64,000 nt of DNA. Source: Cinclus cinclus (lineage: Eukaryota > Chordata > Aves > Passeriformes > Cinclidae). The notes below the pieces were generated by a model, which saw nothing but the letters and a program-made list of their open reading frames with translations, had not been told where the DNA came from and ran no database searches. Made by a program: the position numbers and the translations under genes. Shown here in pieces: positions 22,301 to 34,890 of the stretch; positions within the stretch are counted from its first letter, which is position 1; each line of letters begins with the position of its first letter. The stretch lies in contig NC_085072.1 in the NCBI RefSeq assembly GCF_963662255.1, positions 562,001 to 626,000 on the forward strand, written 5' to 3'.

Positions 22301-23585
22301 AACTCAAGAACCCACTTGGCAGATGTCATTTTGTAGGGCACGTTTGGGCCTCCGATGGCAGCCAGGTTTGGAGGAGGGGGCAGCTTTGGTGTGGGAGAAA
22401 TCCTCGTCCTTATGGAATTTTTGTAGGCACAAGCCCAGGACGGGCCGCAGGCAAGTTGGCTTTGAAAGGAGGCACTTTCCCCCAAGAAGCCAAACTCAAG
22501 AGCCCACTTGGCAGGTGTCATTTTGTAGGGCACGTTTGGGCCTCCGATGGCAGCCAGGTTTGGAGGAGGGGGCAGCTTTGGTCTGGGAGAAATCCTCGTC
22601 CTTCTGGAATTTTTGTACTCAAAAGCCCAGGACGGGCCGCAGGCAAGATAGGCAAGTTGGCTCCGAAAGGAGGCACTTTTCCCCAAGAAGCCAAACTCAA
22701 GAACCCACAATGCAGATGTCATTTTGACGGGCGCGTTTGGGCCTCCGATGGCAGCCAGGTTTGGAGGAGGGGGCAGCTTTGGTCTGGGAGAAATCCTCGT
22801 CCTTATGGAATTTTTGTAGGCAAAATCCCTGCATGGGCCGCAGGCAAGTCGGCTTTGAAAGGAGGCACTTCCACCCAAGAAGCCAAACTCAAGAGCCCAC
22901 TTGGCAGGTGTCATTTTGTAGGGCACGTTTGGGCCTCCGATGGCAGCCAGGTTTGGAGGAGGGGGCAGCTTTGGTCTGGGAGAAATCCTCGTCCTTCTGG
23001 AATTTTTGTAGGCAAAAGCCCTGCATGGGCCGCAGGCAAGTTGACTCCGAAGGAGGCACTTTTCCCCAGGAAGCCAAACTCAAGAAACCTCAATGCAGGT
23101 GTCATTTTGTGGGGCGCGTTTGGGCCTCCGATGGCAGCCAGGTTTGGAGGAGGGGGCAGCTTTGGTCTGGGAGAAATCCTCGTCCTTCTGGAATTTTTGG
23201 AGGCAAAAGCCCAGGACGGGCCGCAGGCAAGTTAGGCAAGTTGGCTCCGAAAGGAGGCACTTTTCCCCAAGAAGCCAAACTCAAGAGCCCGCTTGGCAGA
23301 TGTCATTTTGTAGGGCGCGTTTGGGCCTCCGATGGCAGCCAGGTTTGGAGGAGGGGGCAGCTTTGGTCTGGGAGAAATCCTCGTCCTTATGGAATTTTTG
23401 TAGTCTAAAGCCCAGCACGGGCCGCAGGCTAGTTAGGCAAGTTGGCTTTGAAAGGAGGCACTTTTCCCCAAGAAGCCAAACTCAAGAACCCACTTGGCAG
23501 ATGTCATTTTGTAGGGCGCGTTTGGGCCTCCGATGGCAGCCAGGTTTGGAGGAGGGGGCAGCTTTGGTCTGGGAGAAATCCTCGT
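19394..23585. repeat. 4-kb HOR block, copy 2, with one extra monomer
   Basis: Matches 14094-18085 at +5300 and then +5501 bp. The extra 201-bp monomer falls near 22.1-22.3 kb. Divergence is limited to scattered single-base changes, for example TTTTTGTTGGC near 20055 and AAAATCCCTGC near 22822. Confidence 0.85.
20372..21358. repeat. 987-bp 5-mer HOR block, copy 3
   Basis: Third copy of the five-monomer series, 5300 bp after copy 2 and part of the larger duplicated block. The next 987 bp (21359-22345) has the same length but a different monomer order, so equal length alone does not identify a unit in this array. Confidence 0.85.
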
Positions 23586-23724
23586 CCTTCTGGAATTTTT
23601 GTACTCAAAAGCCCAGGACGGGCCGCAGGCAAGTTAGGCAAGTTGGCTCCGAAAGGAGGCACTTTTCCCCAAGAAGCCAAACTCAAGAACCCTCAATGCA
23701 GATGTCATTTTGTGGGGCACGTTT

Positions 23725-24510
23725 GGGCCTCTGATGGCAGCCAGGTTTGGAGGAGGGGGCTGCTTTGGTCTGGGAGAAATCCTCGTCCTTATGGAATTTT
23801 TGTAGTCTAAAGCCCAGCACGGGCCGCAGGCTAGTTAGGCAAGTTGGCTTTGAAAGGAGGCACTTTTCCGCAAGAAGCCAAACTCAAGAGCCCACTTGGC
23901 AGATGTCATTTTGTAGGGCGCGTTTGGGCCTCCGATGGCAGCCAGGTTTGGAGGAGGGGGCAGCTTTGGTCTGGGAGAAATCCTCGTCCTTATGGAATTT
24001 TTGTAGGCAAAAGCCCAGGACGGGCCGCAGGCAAGTTGGCTTTGAAAGGAGGCACTTCCACCCAAGAAGCCAAACTCAAGAGCCCACTTGGCAGATGTCA
24101 TTTTGTAGGGCACATTTGGGCCTCCGATGGCAGCCAGGTTTGGAGGAGGGGGCAGCTTTGGTCTGGGAGAAATTTTCGTCCTTCTGGAATTTTTGTCGGC
24201 AAAAGCCCTGCATGGGCCGCAGGCAAGTGGACTCCGAAAGGAGGCACTTTTCCCCAGGAAGCCAAACTCAAGAACCCTCAATGCAGGTATCATTTTGTGG
24301 GGCGTGTTTGGGCCTCCGATGGCAGCCAGGTTTGGAGGAGGGGGCAGCTTTGGTCTGGGAGAAATCCTCGTCCTTATGGAATTTTTGTAGGCAAAAGCCC
24401 AGGACGGGCCGCAGGCAAGTTAGGCAAGTTGGCTCCGAAAGGAGGCACTTTTCCCCAAGAAGCCAAACTCAAGAACCCTCAATGCAGATGTCATTTTGTG
24501 GGGCACGTTT
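23725..24510. repeat. 786-bp 4-mer HOR unit of a second type, copy 1
   Basis: Marker order: GGCCTCTGATGG with GGGGGCTGCTTTGG and GTAGTCTAAAGC, TTTTCCGC, GGGCACATTTGG with GAAATTTTCGTCC and CAAGTGGACTCC, then ATGCAGGTATCATTTTGTGGGGCGTG. A second copy follows at 24712, separated by one extra 201-bp GTACTCAAAAG monomer. Confidence 0.87.
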
Positions 24511-24711
24511 GGGCCTCTGATGGCAGCCAGGTTTGGAGGAGGGGGCTGCTTTGGTCTGGGAGAAATCCTCGTCCTTCTGGAATTTTTGTACTCAAAAGCC
24601 CAGGACGGGCCGCAGGCAAGTTAGGCAAGTTGGCTCCGAAAGGAGGCACTTTTCCCCAAGAAGCCAAACTCAAGAACCCTCAATGCAGATGTCATTTTGT
24701 GGGGCACGTTT

Positions 24712-25497
24712 GGGCCTCTGATGGCAGCCAGGTTTGGAGGAGGGGGCTGCTTTGGTCTGGGAGAAATCCTCGTCCTTATGGAATTTTTGTAGTCTAAAGC
24801 CCAGCACGGGCCGCAGGCTAGTTAGGCAAGTTGGCTTTGAAAGGAGGCACTTTTCCGCAAGAAGCCAAACTCAAGAGCCCACTTGGCAGATGTCATTTTG
24901 TAGGGCGCGTTTGGGCCTCCGATGGCAGCCAGGTTTGGAGGAGGGGGCAGCTTTGGTCTGGGAGAAATCCTCGTCCTTATGGAATTTTTGTAGGCAAAAG
25001 CCCAGGACGGGCCGCAGGCAAGTTGGCTTTGAAAGGAGGCACTTCCACCCAAGAAGCCAAACTCAAGAGCCCACTTGGCAGATGTCATTTTGTAGGGCAC
25101 ATTTGGGCCTCCGATGGCAGCCAGGTTTGGAGGAGGGGGCAGCTTTGGTCTGGGAGAAATTTTCGTCCTTCTGGAATTTTTGTCGGCAAAAGCCCTGCAT
25201 GGGCCGCAGGCAAGTGGACTCCGAAAGGAGGCACTTTTCCCCAGGAAGCCAAACTCAAGAACCCTCAATGCAGGTATCATTTTGTGGGGCGTGTTTGGGC
25301 CTCCGATGGCAGCCAGGTTTGGAGGAGGGGGCAGCTTTGGTCTGGGAGAAATCCTCGTCCTTATGGAATTTTTGTAGGCAAAAGCCCAGGACGGGCCGCA
25401 GGCAAGTTAGGCAAGTTGGCTCCGAAAGGAGGCACTTTTCCCCAAGAAGCCAAACTCAAGAGCCCACTTGGCAGATGTCATTTTGTGGGGCGCGTTA
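24712..25497. repeat. 786-bp 4-mer HOR unit of a second type, copy 2
   Basis: Repeats 23725-24510 at a period of 987 bp. Related sets, some lacking a monomer, occur near 28.4-29.1 kb, 30.4-30.98 kb and 32.5-33.1 kb. It leads directly into the 1362-bp 7-mer. Confidence 0.87.
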
Positions 25498-26859
25498 GGG
25501 CCTCTGATGGCAGCCAGGTTTGGAGGAGGGGGCAGCTTTGGTCTGGGAGAAATCCTCGTCCTTATGGAATTTTTGTAGTCTAAAGCCCAGCACGGGCCGC
25601 AGGCTAGATAGGCAAGTTGGTTTTGAAAGGAGTCACTTTTCCCCAAGAAGCCAAACTCAAGAGCCCACTTGGGAGGTGTCATTTTGTAGGGCGCGTTTGG
25701 GCCTCCGATGGCAGCCTGGTTTGGAGGAGGGGGCAGCTTTGGTCTGGGAGAAATCCTCGTCCTTATGGAATTTTTGTAGGCAAAAGCCCTGCATGGGCCG
25801 CAGGCAAGTTGACTCCGAAAGGAGGCACTTTCCCCCAAGAAGCCAAACTCAAGAGCCCACTTGGCAGATGTCATTTTGTAGGGCGCGTTTGGGCCTCCGA
25901 TGGCAGCCAGGTTTGGAGGAGGGGGCAGCTTTGGTCTGGGAGAAATCCTCGTCCTTCTGGAATTTTTGTACTCAAAAGCCCAGGACGGGCCGCAGGCAAG
26001 TTGGCTTTGAAAGGAGGCACTTTCCCCCAAGAAGCCAAACTCAAGAGCCCACTTGGCAGATGTCATTTTGTAGGGCACGTTTGGGCCTCCCATGGCAGCC
26101 AGGTTTGGAGGAGGGGGCAGCTTTGGTCTGGGAGAAATCCTCGTCCTTATGGAATTTTTGTAGGCAAAAGCCCTGCATGGGCCGCAGGCAAGTTGACTCC
26201 GAAAGGAGGCACTTTTCCCCAAGAAGCCAAACTCAAGAGCCCACTTGGCAGATGTCATTTTGTAGGGCGCGTTTGGGCCTCCGATGGCAGCCAGGTTTGG
26301 AGGAGGGGGCAGCTTTGGTCTGGGAGGAATCCTCGACCTTATGGAATTTTTGTAGGCAAAAGCCCGGGACGGGACGCAGGCAAGTTGGCTTTGAAAGGAG
26401 GCACTTTTCCCCAAGAAGCCAAACTCAAGAGCCCACTTGGCAGATGTCATTTTGTAGGGCGCGTTTGGGCCTCCGATGGCAGCCAGGTTTGGAGGAGGGG
26501 GCAGCTTTGGTCTGGGAGAAATCCTCGTCCTTATGGAATTTTTGTAGGCAAAAGCCCAGCACGGGCCGCAGGCAAGTTAGGCAAGTTGGCTCCGAAAGGA
26601 GGAACTTTTCCCCAAGAAGCCAAACTCAAGAGCCCACTTGGCAGGTGTCATTTTGTAGGGCGCGTTTGGGCCTCCGATGGCAGCCAGGTTTGGAGGAGGG
26701 GGCAGCTTTGGTCTGGGAGGAATCCTCGTCCTTATGGAATTTTTGTAGCAAAAGTCCGGGACGGGATGCAGGCAAGTTGGTTTTGAAAGGAGTCACTTTT
26801 CCCCCAAGAAGCCAAACTGAAGAGCCCACTTGGCAGATGTCATTTTGTAGGGCACGTTT
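25498..26859. repeat. 1362-bp 7-mer HOR block, copy 1
   Basis: Begins at the unusual GCGCGTTAGGGCCTCTGATGG junction and contains GGCTAGATAGGC, TTGGGAGGTGTC, GCAGCCTGGTTTGG, CCTCCCATGGC, CCTCGACC, GGAGGAACTTTT and a GTAGCAAAAGTCCGG monomer. A 1-base deletion in that last monomer is offset by one extra C (TTTTCCCCCAAG near 26800), so the block is a multiple of 3. Copies lie at +5481 and +7629 bp. Confidence 0.9.
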
Positions 26860-27654
26860 GGGCCTCCGATGGCAGCCAGGTTTGGAGGAGGGGGCAGCTT
26901 TGGTCTGGGAGAAATCCTCGTCCTTATGGAATTTTTGTAGTCTAAAGCCCAGCACGGGCCGCAGGCTAGTTAGGCAAGTTGGCTTTGAAAGGAGGCACTT
27001 TTCCCCAAGAAGCCAAACTCAAGAGCCCACTTGGCAGATGTCATTTTGTAGGACGCGTTTGGGCCTCCGATGGCAGCCAGGTTTGGAGGAGGGGGCAGCT
27101 TTGGTCTGGGAGAAATCCTTGTACTTATGGAATTTTTGTAGGCAAAAGCCCAGAATGGGCCGCAGGCTAGTTAGGCAAGTTGGCTTTGAAAGGAGTCACT
27201 TTTCCGCAAGAAGCCAAACTCAAGAGCCCACTTGGCAGATGTCATTTTGTAGGGCGCGTTTGGGCCTCCGATGGCAGCCAGGTTTGGAGGAGGGGGCAGC
27301 TTTGGTCTGGGAGAAATCCTCGTCCTTATGGAATTTTTGTAGGCAAAAGCCCAGGACGGGCCGCAGGCAAGTTGGCTTTGAAAGGAGGCACTTCCACCCA
27401 TGAAGCCAAACTCAAGAGCCCACTTGGCAGATGTCATTTTGTAGGGCACGTTTGGGCCTCCGATGGCAGCCAGGTTTGGAGGAGGGGGCAGCTTTGGTCT
27501 GGGAGAAATCCTCGTCCTTATGGAATTTTTGTACTCAAAAGCCCAGGACGGGCCGCAGGCAAGTTAGGCATTTTGGCTCCGAAAGGAGGCACTTTTCCCC
27601 AAGAAGCCAAACTCAAGAGCCCACTTGGCAGATGTCATTTTGTAGGGCGCGTTT

Positions 27655-28640
27655 GGGCCTCCGATGGCAGCCAGGTTTGGAGGAGGGGGCAGCTTTGGTG
27701 TGGGAGAAATCCTCGTCTTTATGGAATTTTTGTAGGCACAAGCCCAGGACGGGCCGCAGGCAAGTTGGCTTTGAAAGGAGGCACTTTCCCCCAAGAAGCC
27801 AAACTCAAGAGCCCACTTGGCAGGTGTCATTTTGTAGGGCGCGTTTGGGCCTCCGATGGCAGCCAGGTTTGGAGGAGGGGGCAGCTTTGGTCTGGGAGAA
27901 ATCCTCGTCCTTATGGAATTTTTGTCGGCAAAAGCCCTGCATGGGCCGCAGGCAAGTTGACTCTGAAAGGAGGCACTTTTCCCCAGGAAGCCAAACTCAA
28001 GAGCCCACTTGGCAGATGTCATTTTGTAGGGCGCGTTTGGGCCTCCGATGGCAGCCAGGTTTGGAGGAGGGGGCAGCTTTGGTCTGGGAGGAATCCTCGT
28101 CCTTATGGAATTTTTGTAGCAAAAGCCCGGGACGGGACACAGGCAAGTTGGTTTTGAAAGGAGTCACTTTTCCGCAAGAAGCCAAACTCAAGAGCCCACT
28201 TGGCAGGTGTCATTTTGTAGGGCACATTTGGGCCTCCGATGGCAGCCAGGTTTGGAGGAGGGGGCAGCTTTGGTCTGGGAGAAATCCTCGTCCTTCTGGA
28301 ATTTTTGTACTCAAAAGCCCAGGACGGGCCGCAGGCAAGTTAGGCAAGTTGGCTCCGAAAGGAGGCACTTTTCCCCAAGAAGCCAAACTCAAGAACCCTC
28401 AATGCAGATGTCATTTTGTGGGGCACGTTTGGGCCTCTGATGGCAGCCAGGGTTGGAGGAGGGGGCAGCTTTGTTCTTGGAGAAATCCTCGTCCTTATGG
28501 AATTTTTGTAGTCTAAAGCCCAGCACGGGCCGCAGGCTAGTTAGGCAAGTTGGCTTTGAAAGGAGGCACTTTTCCGCAAGAAGCCAAACTCAAGAGCCCA
28601 CTTGGCAGATGTCATTTTGTAGGGCGCGTTTGGGCCTCCG
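27655..28640. repeat. HOR block of about 1 kb, copy 1 of a 1954-bp spaced pair
   Basis: Marker order is TTTGGTGTGGG with GGCACAAGCCC, TTGTCGGC, GTAGCAAAAG with GGGACACAGG and GGAGTCACTTTTCCGC, GGGCACATTTGG with GTACTCAAAAG, then GGCCTCTGATGG with GTAGTCTAAAGC. It recurs at 29609. The GGTTGGAGG near 28450 and TTTGTTCTTGG near 28472 are private changes. Confidence 0.82.
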
Positions 28641-29608
28641 ATGGCAGCCAGGTTTGGAGGAGGGGGCAGCTTTGGTCTGGGAGAAATCCTCGTCCTTATG
28701 GAATTTTTGTAGGCAAAAACCCAGGACGGGCCGCAGGCAAGTTGGCTTTGAAAGGAGGCACTTCCACCCAAGAAGCCAAACTCAAGAGCCCACTTGGCAG
28801 ATGTCATTTTGTAGGGCACATTTGGGCCTCCGATGGCAGCCAGGTTTGGAGGAGGGGGCAGCTTTGGTCTGGGAGAAATCCTCGTCCTTCTGGAATTTTT
28901 GTCGGCAAAAGCCCTGCATGGGCCGCAGGCAAGTGGACTCCGAAAGGAGGCACTTTTCCCCAGGAAGCCAAACTCAAGAACCCTCAATGCAGGTATCATT
29001 TTGTGGGGCGTGTTTGGGCCTCCGATGGCAGCCAGGTTTGGAGGAGGGGGCAGCTTTGGTCTGGGAGAAATCCTCGTCGTTATGGAATTTTTGTAGTCTA
29101 AAGCCCAGCACGGGCCGCAGGCTAGTTAGGCAAGTTGGCTTTGAAAGGAGGCACTTTTCCCCAAGAAGCCAAACTCAAGAGCCCACTTGGCAGATGTCAT
29201 TTTGTAGGGCGCGTTTGGGCCTCCGATGGCAGCCAGGTTTGGAGGAGGGGGCAGCTTTGGTCTGGGAGAAATCCTCGTCCTTATGGAATTTTTGTAGCAA
29301 AAGCCCGGGACGGGACGCAGGCAAGTTGGCTTTGAAAGGAGGCACTTCCACCCATGAAGCCAAACTCAAGAGCCCACTTGGCAGATGTCATTTTGTAGGG
29401 CACGTTTGGGCCTGCGATGGCAGCCAGGTTTGGAGGAGGGGGCAGCTTTGGTCTGGGAGAAATCCTTGTCCTTATGGAATTTTTGTAGGCAAAAGCGCAG
29501 GACGGGGCGCAGGCAAGTTAGGCAAGTTGGCTTTGAAAGGAGGCACTTTTCCCCAAGAAGCCAAACTCAAGAGCCCACTTGGCAGATGTCATTTTGTAGG
29601 GCGCGTTT

Positions 29609-30590
29609 GGGCCTCCGATGGCAGCCAGGTTTGGAGGAGGGGGCAGCTTTGGTGTGGGAGAAATCCTCGTCCTTATGGAATTTTTGTAGGCACAAGCCCA
29701 GGACGGGCCGCAGGCAAGTTGGCTTTGAAAGGAGGCACTTTCCCCCAAGAAGCCAAACTCAAGAGCCCACTTGGCAGGTGTCATTTTGTAGGGCGCGTTT
29801 GGGCCTCCGATGGCAGCCAGGTTTGGAGGAGGGGGCAGCTTTGGTCTGGGAGAAATCCTCGTCCTTATGGAATTTTTGTCGGCAAAAGCCCTGCATGGGC
29901 CGCAGGCAAGTTGACTCTGAAAGGAGGCACTTTTCCCCAGGAAGCCAAACTCAAGAGCCCACTTGGCAGATGTCATTTTGTAGGGCGCGTTTGGGCCTCC
30001 GATGGCAGCCAGGTTTGGAGGAGGGGGCAGCTTTGGTCTGGGAGGAATCCTCGTCCTTATGGAATTTTTGTAGCAAAAGCCCGGGACGGGACACAGGCAA
30101 GTTGGTTTTGAAAGGAGTCACTTTTCCGCAAGAAGCCAAACTCAAGAGCCCACTTGGCAGGTGTCATTTTGTAGGGCACATTTGGGCCTCCGATGGCAGC
30201 CAGGTTTGGAGGAGGGGGCAGCTTTGGTCTGGGAGAAATCCTCGTCCTTCTGTAATTTTTGTACTCAAAAGCCCAGGACGGGCCGCAGGCAAGTTAGGCA
30301 AGTTGGCTCCGAAAGGAGGCACTTTTCCCCAAGAAGCCAAACTCAAGAACCCTCAATGCAGATGTCATTTTGTGGGGCACATTTGGGCCTCTGATGGCAG
30401 CCATGTTTGGAGGAGGGGGCTGCTTTGGTCTGGGAGAAATCCTCGTCCTTATGGAATTTTTGTAGTCTAAAGCCCAGCACGTGCCGCAGGCTAGTTAGGC
30501 AAGTTGGCTTTGAAAGGAGGCACTTTTCCGCAAGAAGCCAAACTCAAGAGCCCACTTGGCAGATGTCATTTTGTAGGGCGCGTTTGGGCC
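29609..30590. repeat. HOR block of about 1 kb, copy 2 of a 1954-bp spaced pair
   Basis: Same order as 27655-28640. Private changes include TTCTGTAATTTTTG near 30248, GCAGCCATGTTTGG near 30400 and AGCACGTGCCGC near 30475. After about 30590 the copies part, because a monomer present in copy 1 is missing here. Confidence 0.82.
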
Positions 30591-30978
30591 TCCGATGGCA
30601 GCCAGGTTTGGAGGAGGGGGCAGCTTTGGTCTGGGAGAAATCCTCGTCCTTCTGGAATTTTTGTCGGCAAAAGCCCTGCATGGGCCGCAGGCAAGTGGAC
30701 TCCGAAAGGAGGCACTTTTCCCCAGGAAGCCAAACTCAAGAACCCTCAATGCAGGTATCATTTTGTGGGGCGTGTTTGGGCCTCCGATGGCAGCCAGGTT
30801 TGGAGGAGGGGGCAGCTTTGGTCTGGGAGAAATCCTCGTCCTTATGGAATTTTTGTAGGCAAAAGCCCAGGACGGGCCGCAGGCAAGTTAGGCAAGTTGG
30901 CTCCGAAAGGAGGCACTTTTCCCCAAGAAGCCAAACTCAAGAGCCCACTTGGCAGATGTCATTTTGTGGGGCGCGTTA

Positions 30979-32340
30979 GGGCCTCTGATGGCAGCCAGGT
31001 TTGGAGGAGGGGGCAGCTTTGGTCTGGGAGAAATCCTCGTCCTTATGGAATTTTTGTAGTCTAAAGCCCAGCACGGGCCGCAGGCTAGATAGGCAAGTTG
31101 GTTTTGAAAGGAGTCACTTTTCCCCAAGAAGCCAAACTCAAGAGCCCACTTGGGAGGTGTCATTTTGTAGGGCGCGTTTGGGCCTCCGATGGCAGCCTGG
31201 TTTGGAGGAGGGGGCAGCTTTGGTCTGGGAGAAATCCTCGTCCTTATGGAATTTTTGTAGGCAAAAGCCCTGCATGGGCCGCAGGCAAGTTGACTCCGAA
31301 AGGAGGCACTTTCCCCCAAGAAGCCAAACTCAAGAGCCCACTTGGCAGATGTCATTTTGTAGGGCACGTTTGGGCCTCCGATGGCAGCCAGGTTTGGAGG
31401 AGGGGGCAGCTTTGGTCTGGGAGAAATCCTCGTCCTTATGGAATTTTTGTACTCAAAAGCCCAGGACGGGCCGCAGGCAAGTTGTCTTTGAAAGGAGGCA
31501 CTTTCCCCCAAGAAGCCAAACTCAAGAGCCCACTTGGCAGATGTCATTTTGTAGGGCACGTTTGGGCCTCCCATGGCAGCCAGGTTTGGAGGAGGGGGCA
31601 GCTTTGGTCTGGGAGAAATCCTCGTCCTTATGGAATTTTTGTAGGCAAAAGCCCTGCATGGGCCGCAGGCAAGTTGACTCCGAAAGGAGGCACTTTTACC
31701 CAGGAAGCCAAACTCAAGAGCCCACTTGGCAGATGTCATTTTGTAGGGCGCGTTTGGGCCTCCGATGGCAGCCAGGTTTGGAGGAGGGGGCAGCTTTGGT
31801 CTGGGAGGAATCCTCGACCTTATGGAATTTTTGTAGGCAAAAGCCCGGGACGGGACGCAGGCAAGTTGGTTTTGAAAGGAGTCACTTTTCCCCAAGAAGC
31901 CAAACTCAAGAGCCCACTTGGCAGATGTCATTTTGTAGGGCGCGTTTGGGCCTCCGATGGCAGCCAGGTTTGGAGGAGGGGGCAGCTTTGGTCTGGGAGA
32001 AATCCTCGTCCTTATGGAATTTTTGTAGGCAAAAGCCCAGCACGGGCCGCAGGCAAGTTAGGCAAGTTGGCTCCGAAAGGAGGAACTTTTCCCCAAGAAG
32101 CCAAACTCAAGAGCCCACTTGGCAGGTGTCATTTTGTAGGGCGCGTTTGGGCCTCCGATGGCAGCCAGGTTTGGAGGAGGGGGCAGCTTTGGTCTGGGAG
32201 GAATCCTCGTCCTTATGGAATTTTTGTAGCAAAAGTCCGGGACGGGATGCAGGCAAGTTGGTTTTGAAAGGAGTCACTTTTCCCCCTAGAAGCCAAACTG
32301 AAGAGCCCACTTGGCAGATGTCATTTTGTAGGGCGCGTTT
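30979..32340. repeat. 1362-bp 7-mer HOR block, copy 2
   Basis: Starts at the same GCGTTAGGGCC junction, 5481 bp after copy 1, and has the same seven monomers and the same length. One difference is ACTTTTACCCAGG where copy 1 has ACTTTTCCCCAAG; another is TTTTCCCCCTAGAAG near 32280, where the frame-restoring extra C is kept but the next A has become T. Confidence 0.9.
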
Positions 32341-33126
32341 GGGCCTCCGATGGCAGCCAGGTTTGGAGGAGGGGGCAGCTTTGGTCTGGGAGAAATCCTT
32401 GTCCTTATGGAATTTTTGTAGGCAAAAGCGCAGGACGGGCCGCAGGCAAGTTAGGCAAGTTGGCTTTGAAAGGAGGCACTTTTCCCCAAGAAGGCAAACT
32501 CAAGAACCCACAATGCAGATGTCATTTTGTAGGGCGCGTTTGGGCCTCCGATGGCAGCCAGGTTTGGAGGAGGGGGCAGCTTTGGTCTGGGAGAAATCCT
32601 CGTCCTTATGGAATTTTTGTAGGCAAAAGCCCAGGACGGGCCGCAGGCAAGTTGGCTTTGAAAGGAGGCACTTCCACCCAAGAAGCCAAACTCAAGAGCC
32701 CACTTGGCAGATGTCATTTTGTAGGGCACATTTGGGCCTCCGATGGCAGCCAGGTTTGGAGGAGGGGGCAGCTTTGGTCTGGGAGAAATTTTCGTCCTTC
32801 TGGAATTTTTGTCGGCAAAAGCCCTGCATGGGCCGCAGGCAAGTGGACTCCGAAAGGAGGCACTTTTCCCCAGGAAGCCAAACTCAAGAACCCTCAATGC
32901 AGGTATCATTTTGTGGGGCGTGTTTGGGCCTCCGATGGCAGCCAGGTTTGGAGGAGGGGGCAGCTTTGGTCTGGGAGAAATCCTCGTCCTTATGGAATTT
33001 TTGTAGGCAAAAGCCCAGGACGGGCCGCAGGCAAGTTAGGCAAGTTGGCTCCGAAAGGAGGCACTTTTCCCCAAGAAGCCAAACTCAAGAGCCCACTTGG
33101 CAGATGTCATTTTGTGGGGCGCGTTA

Positions 33127-34488
33127 GGGCCTCTGATGGCAGCCAGGTTTGGAGGAGGGGGCAGCTTTGGTCTGGGAGAAATCCTCGTCCTTATGGAATT
33201 TTTGTAGTCTAAAGCCCAGCACGGGCCGCAGGCTAGATAGGCAAGTTGGTTTTGAAAGGAGTCACTTTTCCCCAAGAAGCCAAACTCAAGAGCCCACTTG
33301 GGAGGTGTCATTTTGTAGGGCGCGTTTGGGCCTCCGATGGCAGCCTGGTTTGGAGGAGGGGGCAGCTTTGGTCTGGGAGAAATCCTCGTTCTTATGGAAT
33401 TTTTGTAGGCAAAAGCCCTGCATGGGCCGCAGGCAAGTTGACTCCGAAAGGAGGCACTTTCCCCCAAGAAGCCAAACTCAAGAGCCCACTTGGCAGATGT
33501 CATTTTGTAGGGCGCGTTTGGGCCTCCGATGGCAGCCAGGTTTGGAGGAGGGGGCAGCTTTGGTCTGGGAGAAATCCTCGTCCTTCTGGAATTTTTGTAC
33601 TCAAAAGCCCAGGACGGGCCGCAGGCAAGTTGGCTTTGAAAGGAGGCACTTTCCCCCAAGAAGCCAAACTCAAGAGCCCACTTGGCAGATGTCATTTTGT
33701 AGGGCACGTTTGGGCCTCCCATGGCAGCCAGGTTTGGAGGAGGGGGCAGCTTTGGTCTGGGAGAAATCCTCGTCCTTATGGAATTTTTGTAGGCAAAAGC
33801 CCTGCATGGGCCGCAGGCAAGTTGACTCCGAAAGGAGGCACTTTTACCCAGGAAGCCAAACTCAAGAGCCCACTTGGCAGATGTCATTTTGTAGGGCGCG
33901 TTTGGGCCTCCGATGGCAGCCAGGTTTGGAGGAGGGGGCAGCTTTGGTCTGGGAGGAATCCTCGACCTTATGGAATTTTTGTAGGCAAAAGCCCGGGACG
34001 GGACGCAGGCAAGTTGGTTTTGAAAGGAGTCACTTTTCCCCAAGAAGCCAAACTCAAGAGCCCACTTGGCAGATGTCATTTTGTAGGGCGCGTTTGGGCC
34101 TCCGATGGCAGCCAGGTTTGGAGGAGGGGGCAGCTTTGGTCTGGGAGAAATCCTCGTCCTTATGGAATTTTTGTAGGCAAAAGCCCAGCACGGGCCGCAG
34201 GCAAGTTAGGCAAGTTGGCTCCGAAAGGAGGAACTTTTCCCCAAGAAGCCAAACTCAAGAGCCCACTTGGCAGGTGTCATTTTGTAGGGCGCGTTTGGGC
34301 CTCCGATGGCAGCCAGGTTTGGAGGAGGGGGCAGCTTTGGTCTGGGAGGAATCCTCGTCCTTATGGAATTTTTGTAGCAAAAGTCCGGGACGGGATGCAG
34401 GCAAGTTGGTTTTGAAAGGAGTCACTTTTCCCCCAAGAAGCCAAACTGAAGAGCCCACTTGGCAGATGTCATTTTGTAGGGCGCGTTT
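33127..34488. repeat. 1362-bp 7-mer HOR block, copy 3
   Basis: Begins 2148 bp after copy 2 with the same junction and monomer order. Agreement with copy 2 extends beyond the 7-mer on both sides (about 32.56-34.76 kb against 30.4-32.6 kb), giving a local 2148-bp, 11-monomer period. The shared indels in its last monomer confirm common origin. Confidence 0.9.
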
Positions 34489-34890
34489 GGGCCTCCGATG
34501 GCAGCCAGGTTTGGAGGAGGGGGCAGCTTTGGTCTGGGAGAAATCCTTGTCCTTATGGAATTTTTGTAGGCAAAAGCGCAGGACGGGCCGCAGGCAAGTT
34601 AGGCAAGTTGGCTTTGAAAGGAGGCACTTTTCCCCAAGAAGGCAAACTCAAGAACCCACAATGCAGATGTCATTTTGTAGGGCGCGTTTGGGCCTCCGAT
34701 GGCAGCCAGGTTTGGAGGAGGGGGCAGCTTTGGTCTGGGAGAAATCCTCGTCCTTCTGGAATTTTTGTACTCAAAAGCCCAGGACGGGCCGCAGGCAAGT
34801 TAGGCAAGTTGGCTCCGAAAGGAGGCACTTTTCCCCAAGAAGCCAAACTCAAGAGCCCACAATGCAGATGTCATTTTGTAGGGCGCGTTT

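Noticed and set aside
25490..25500. TTAGGG as interstitial telomere repeat
   Set aside because: It is a single hexamer made by one base change in GCGTTTGGGCC, not a tandem telomeric run.
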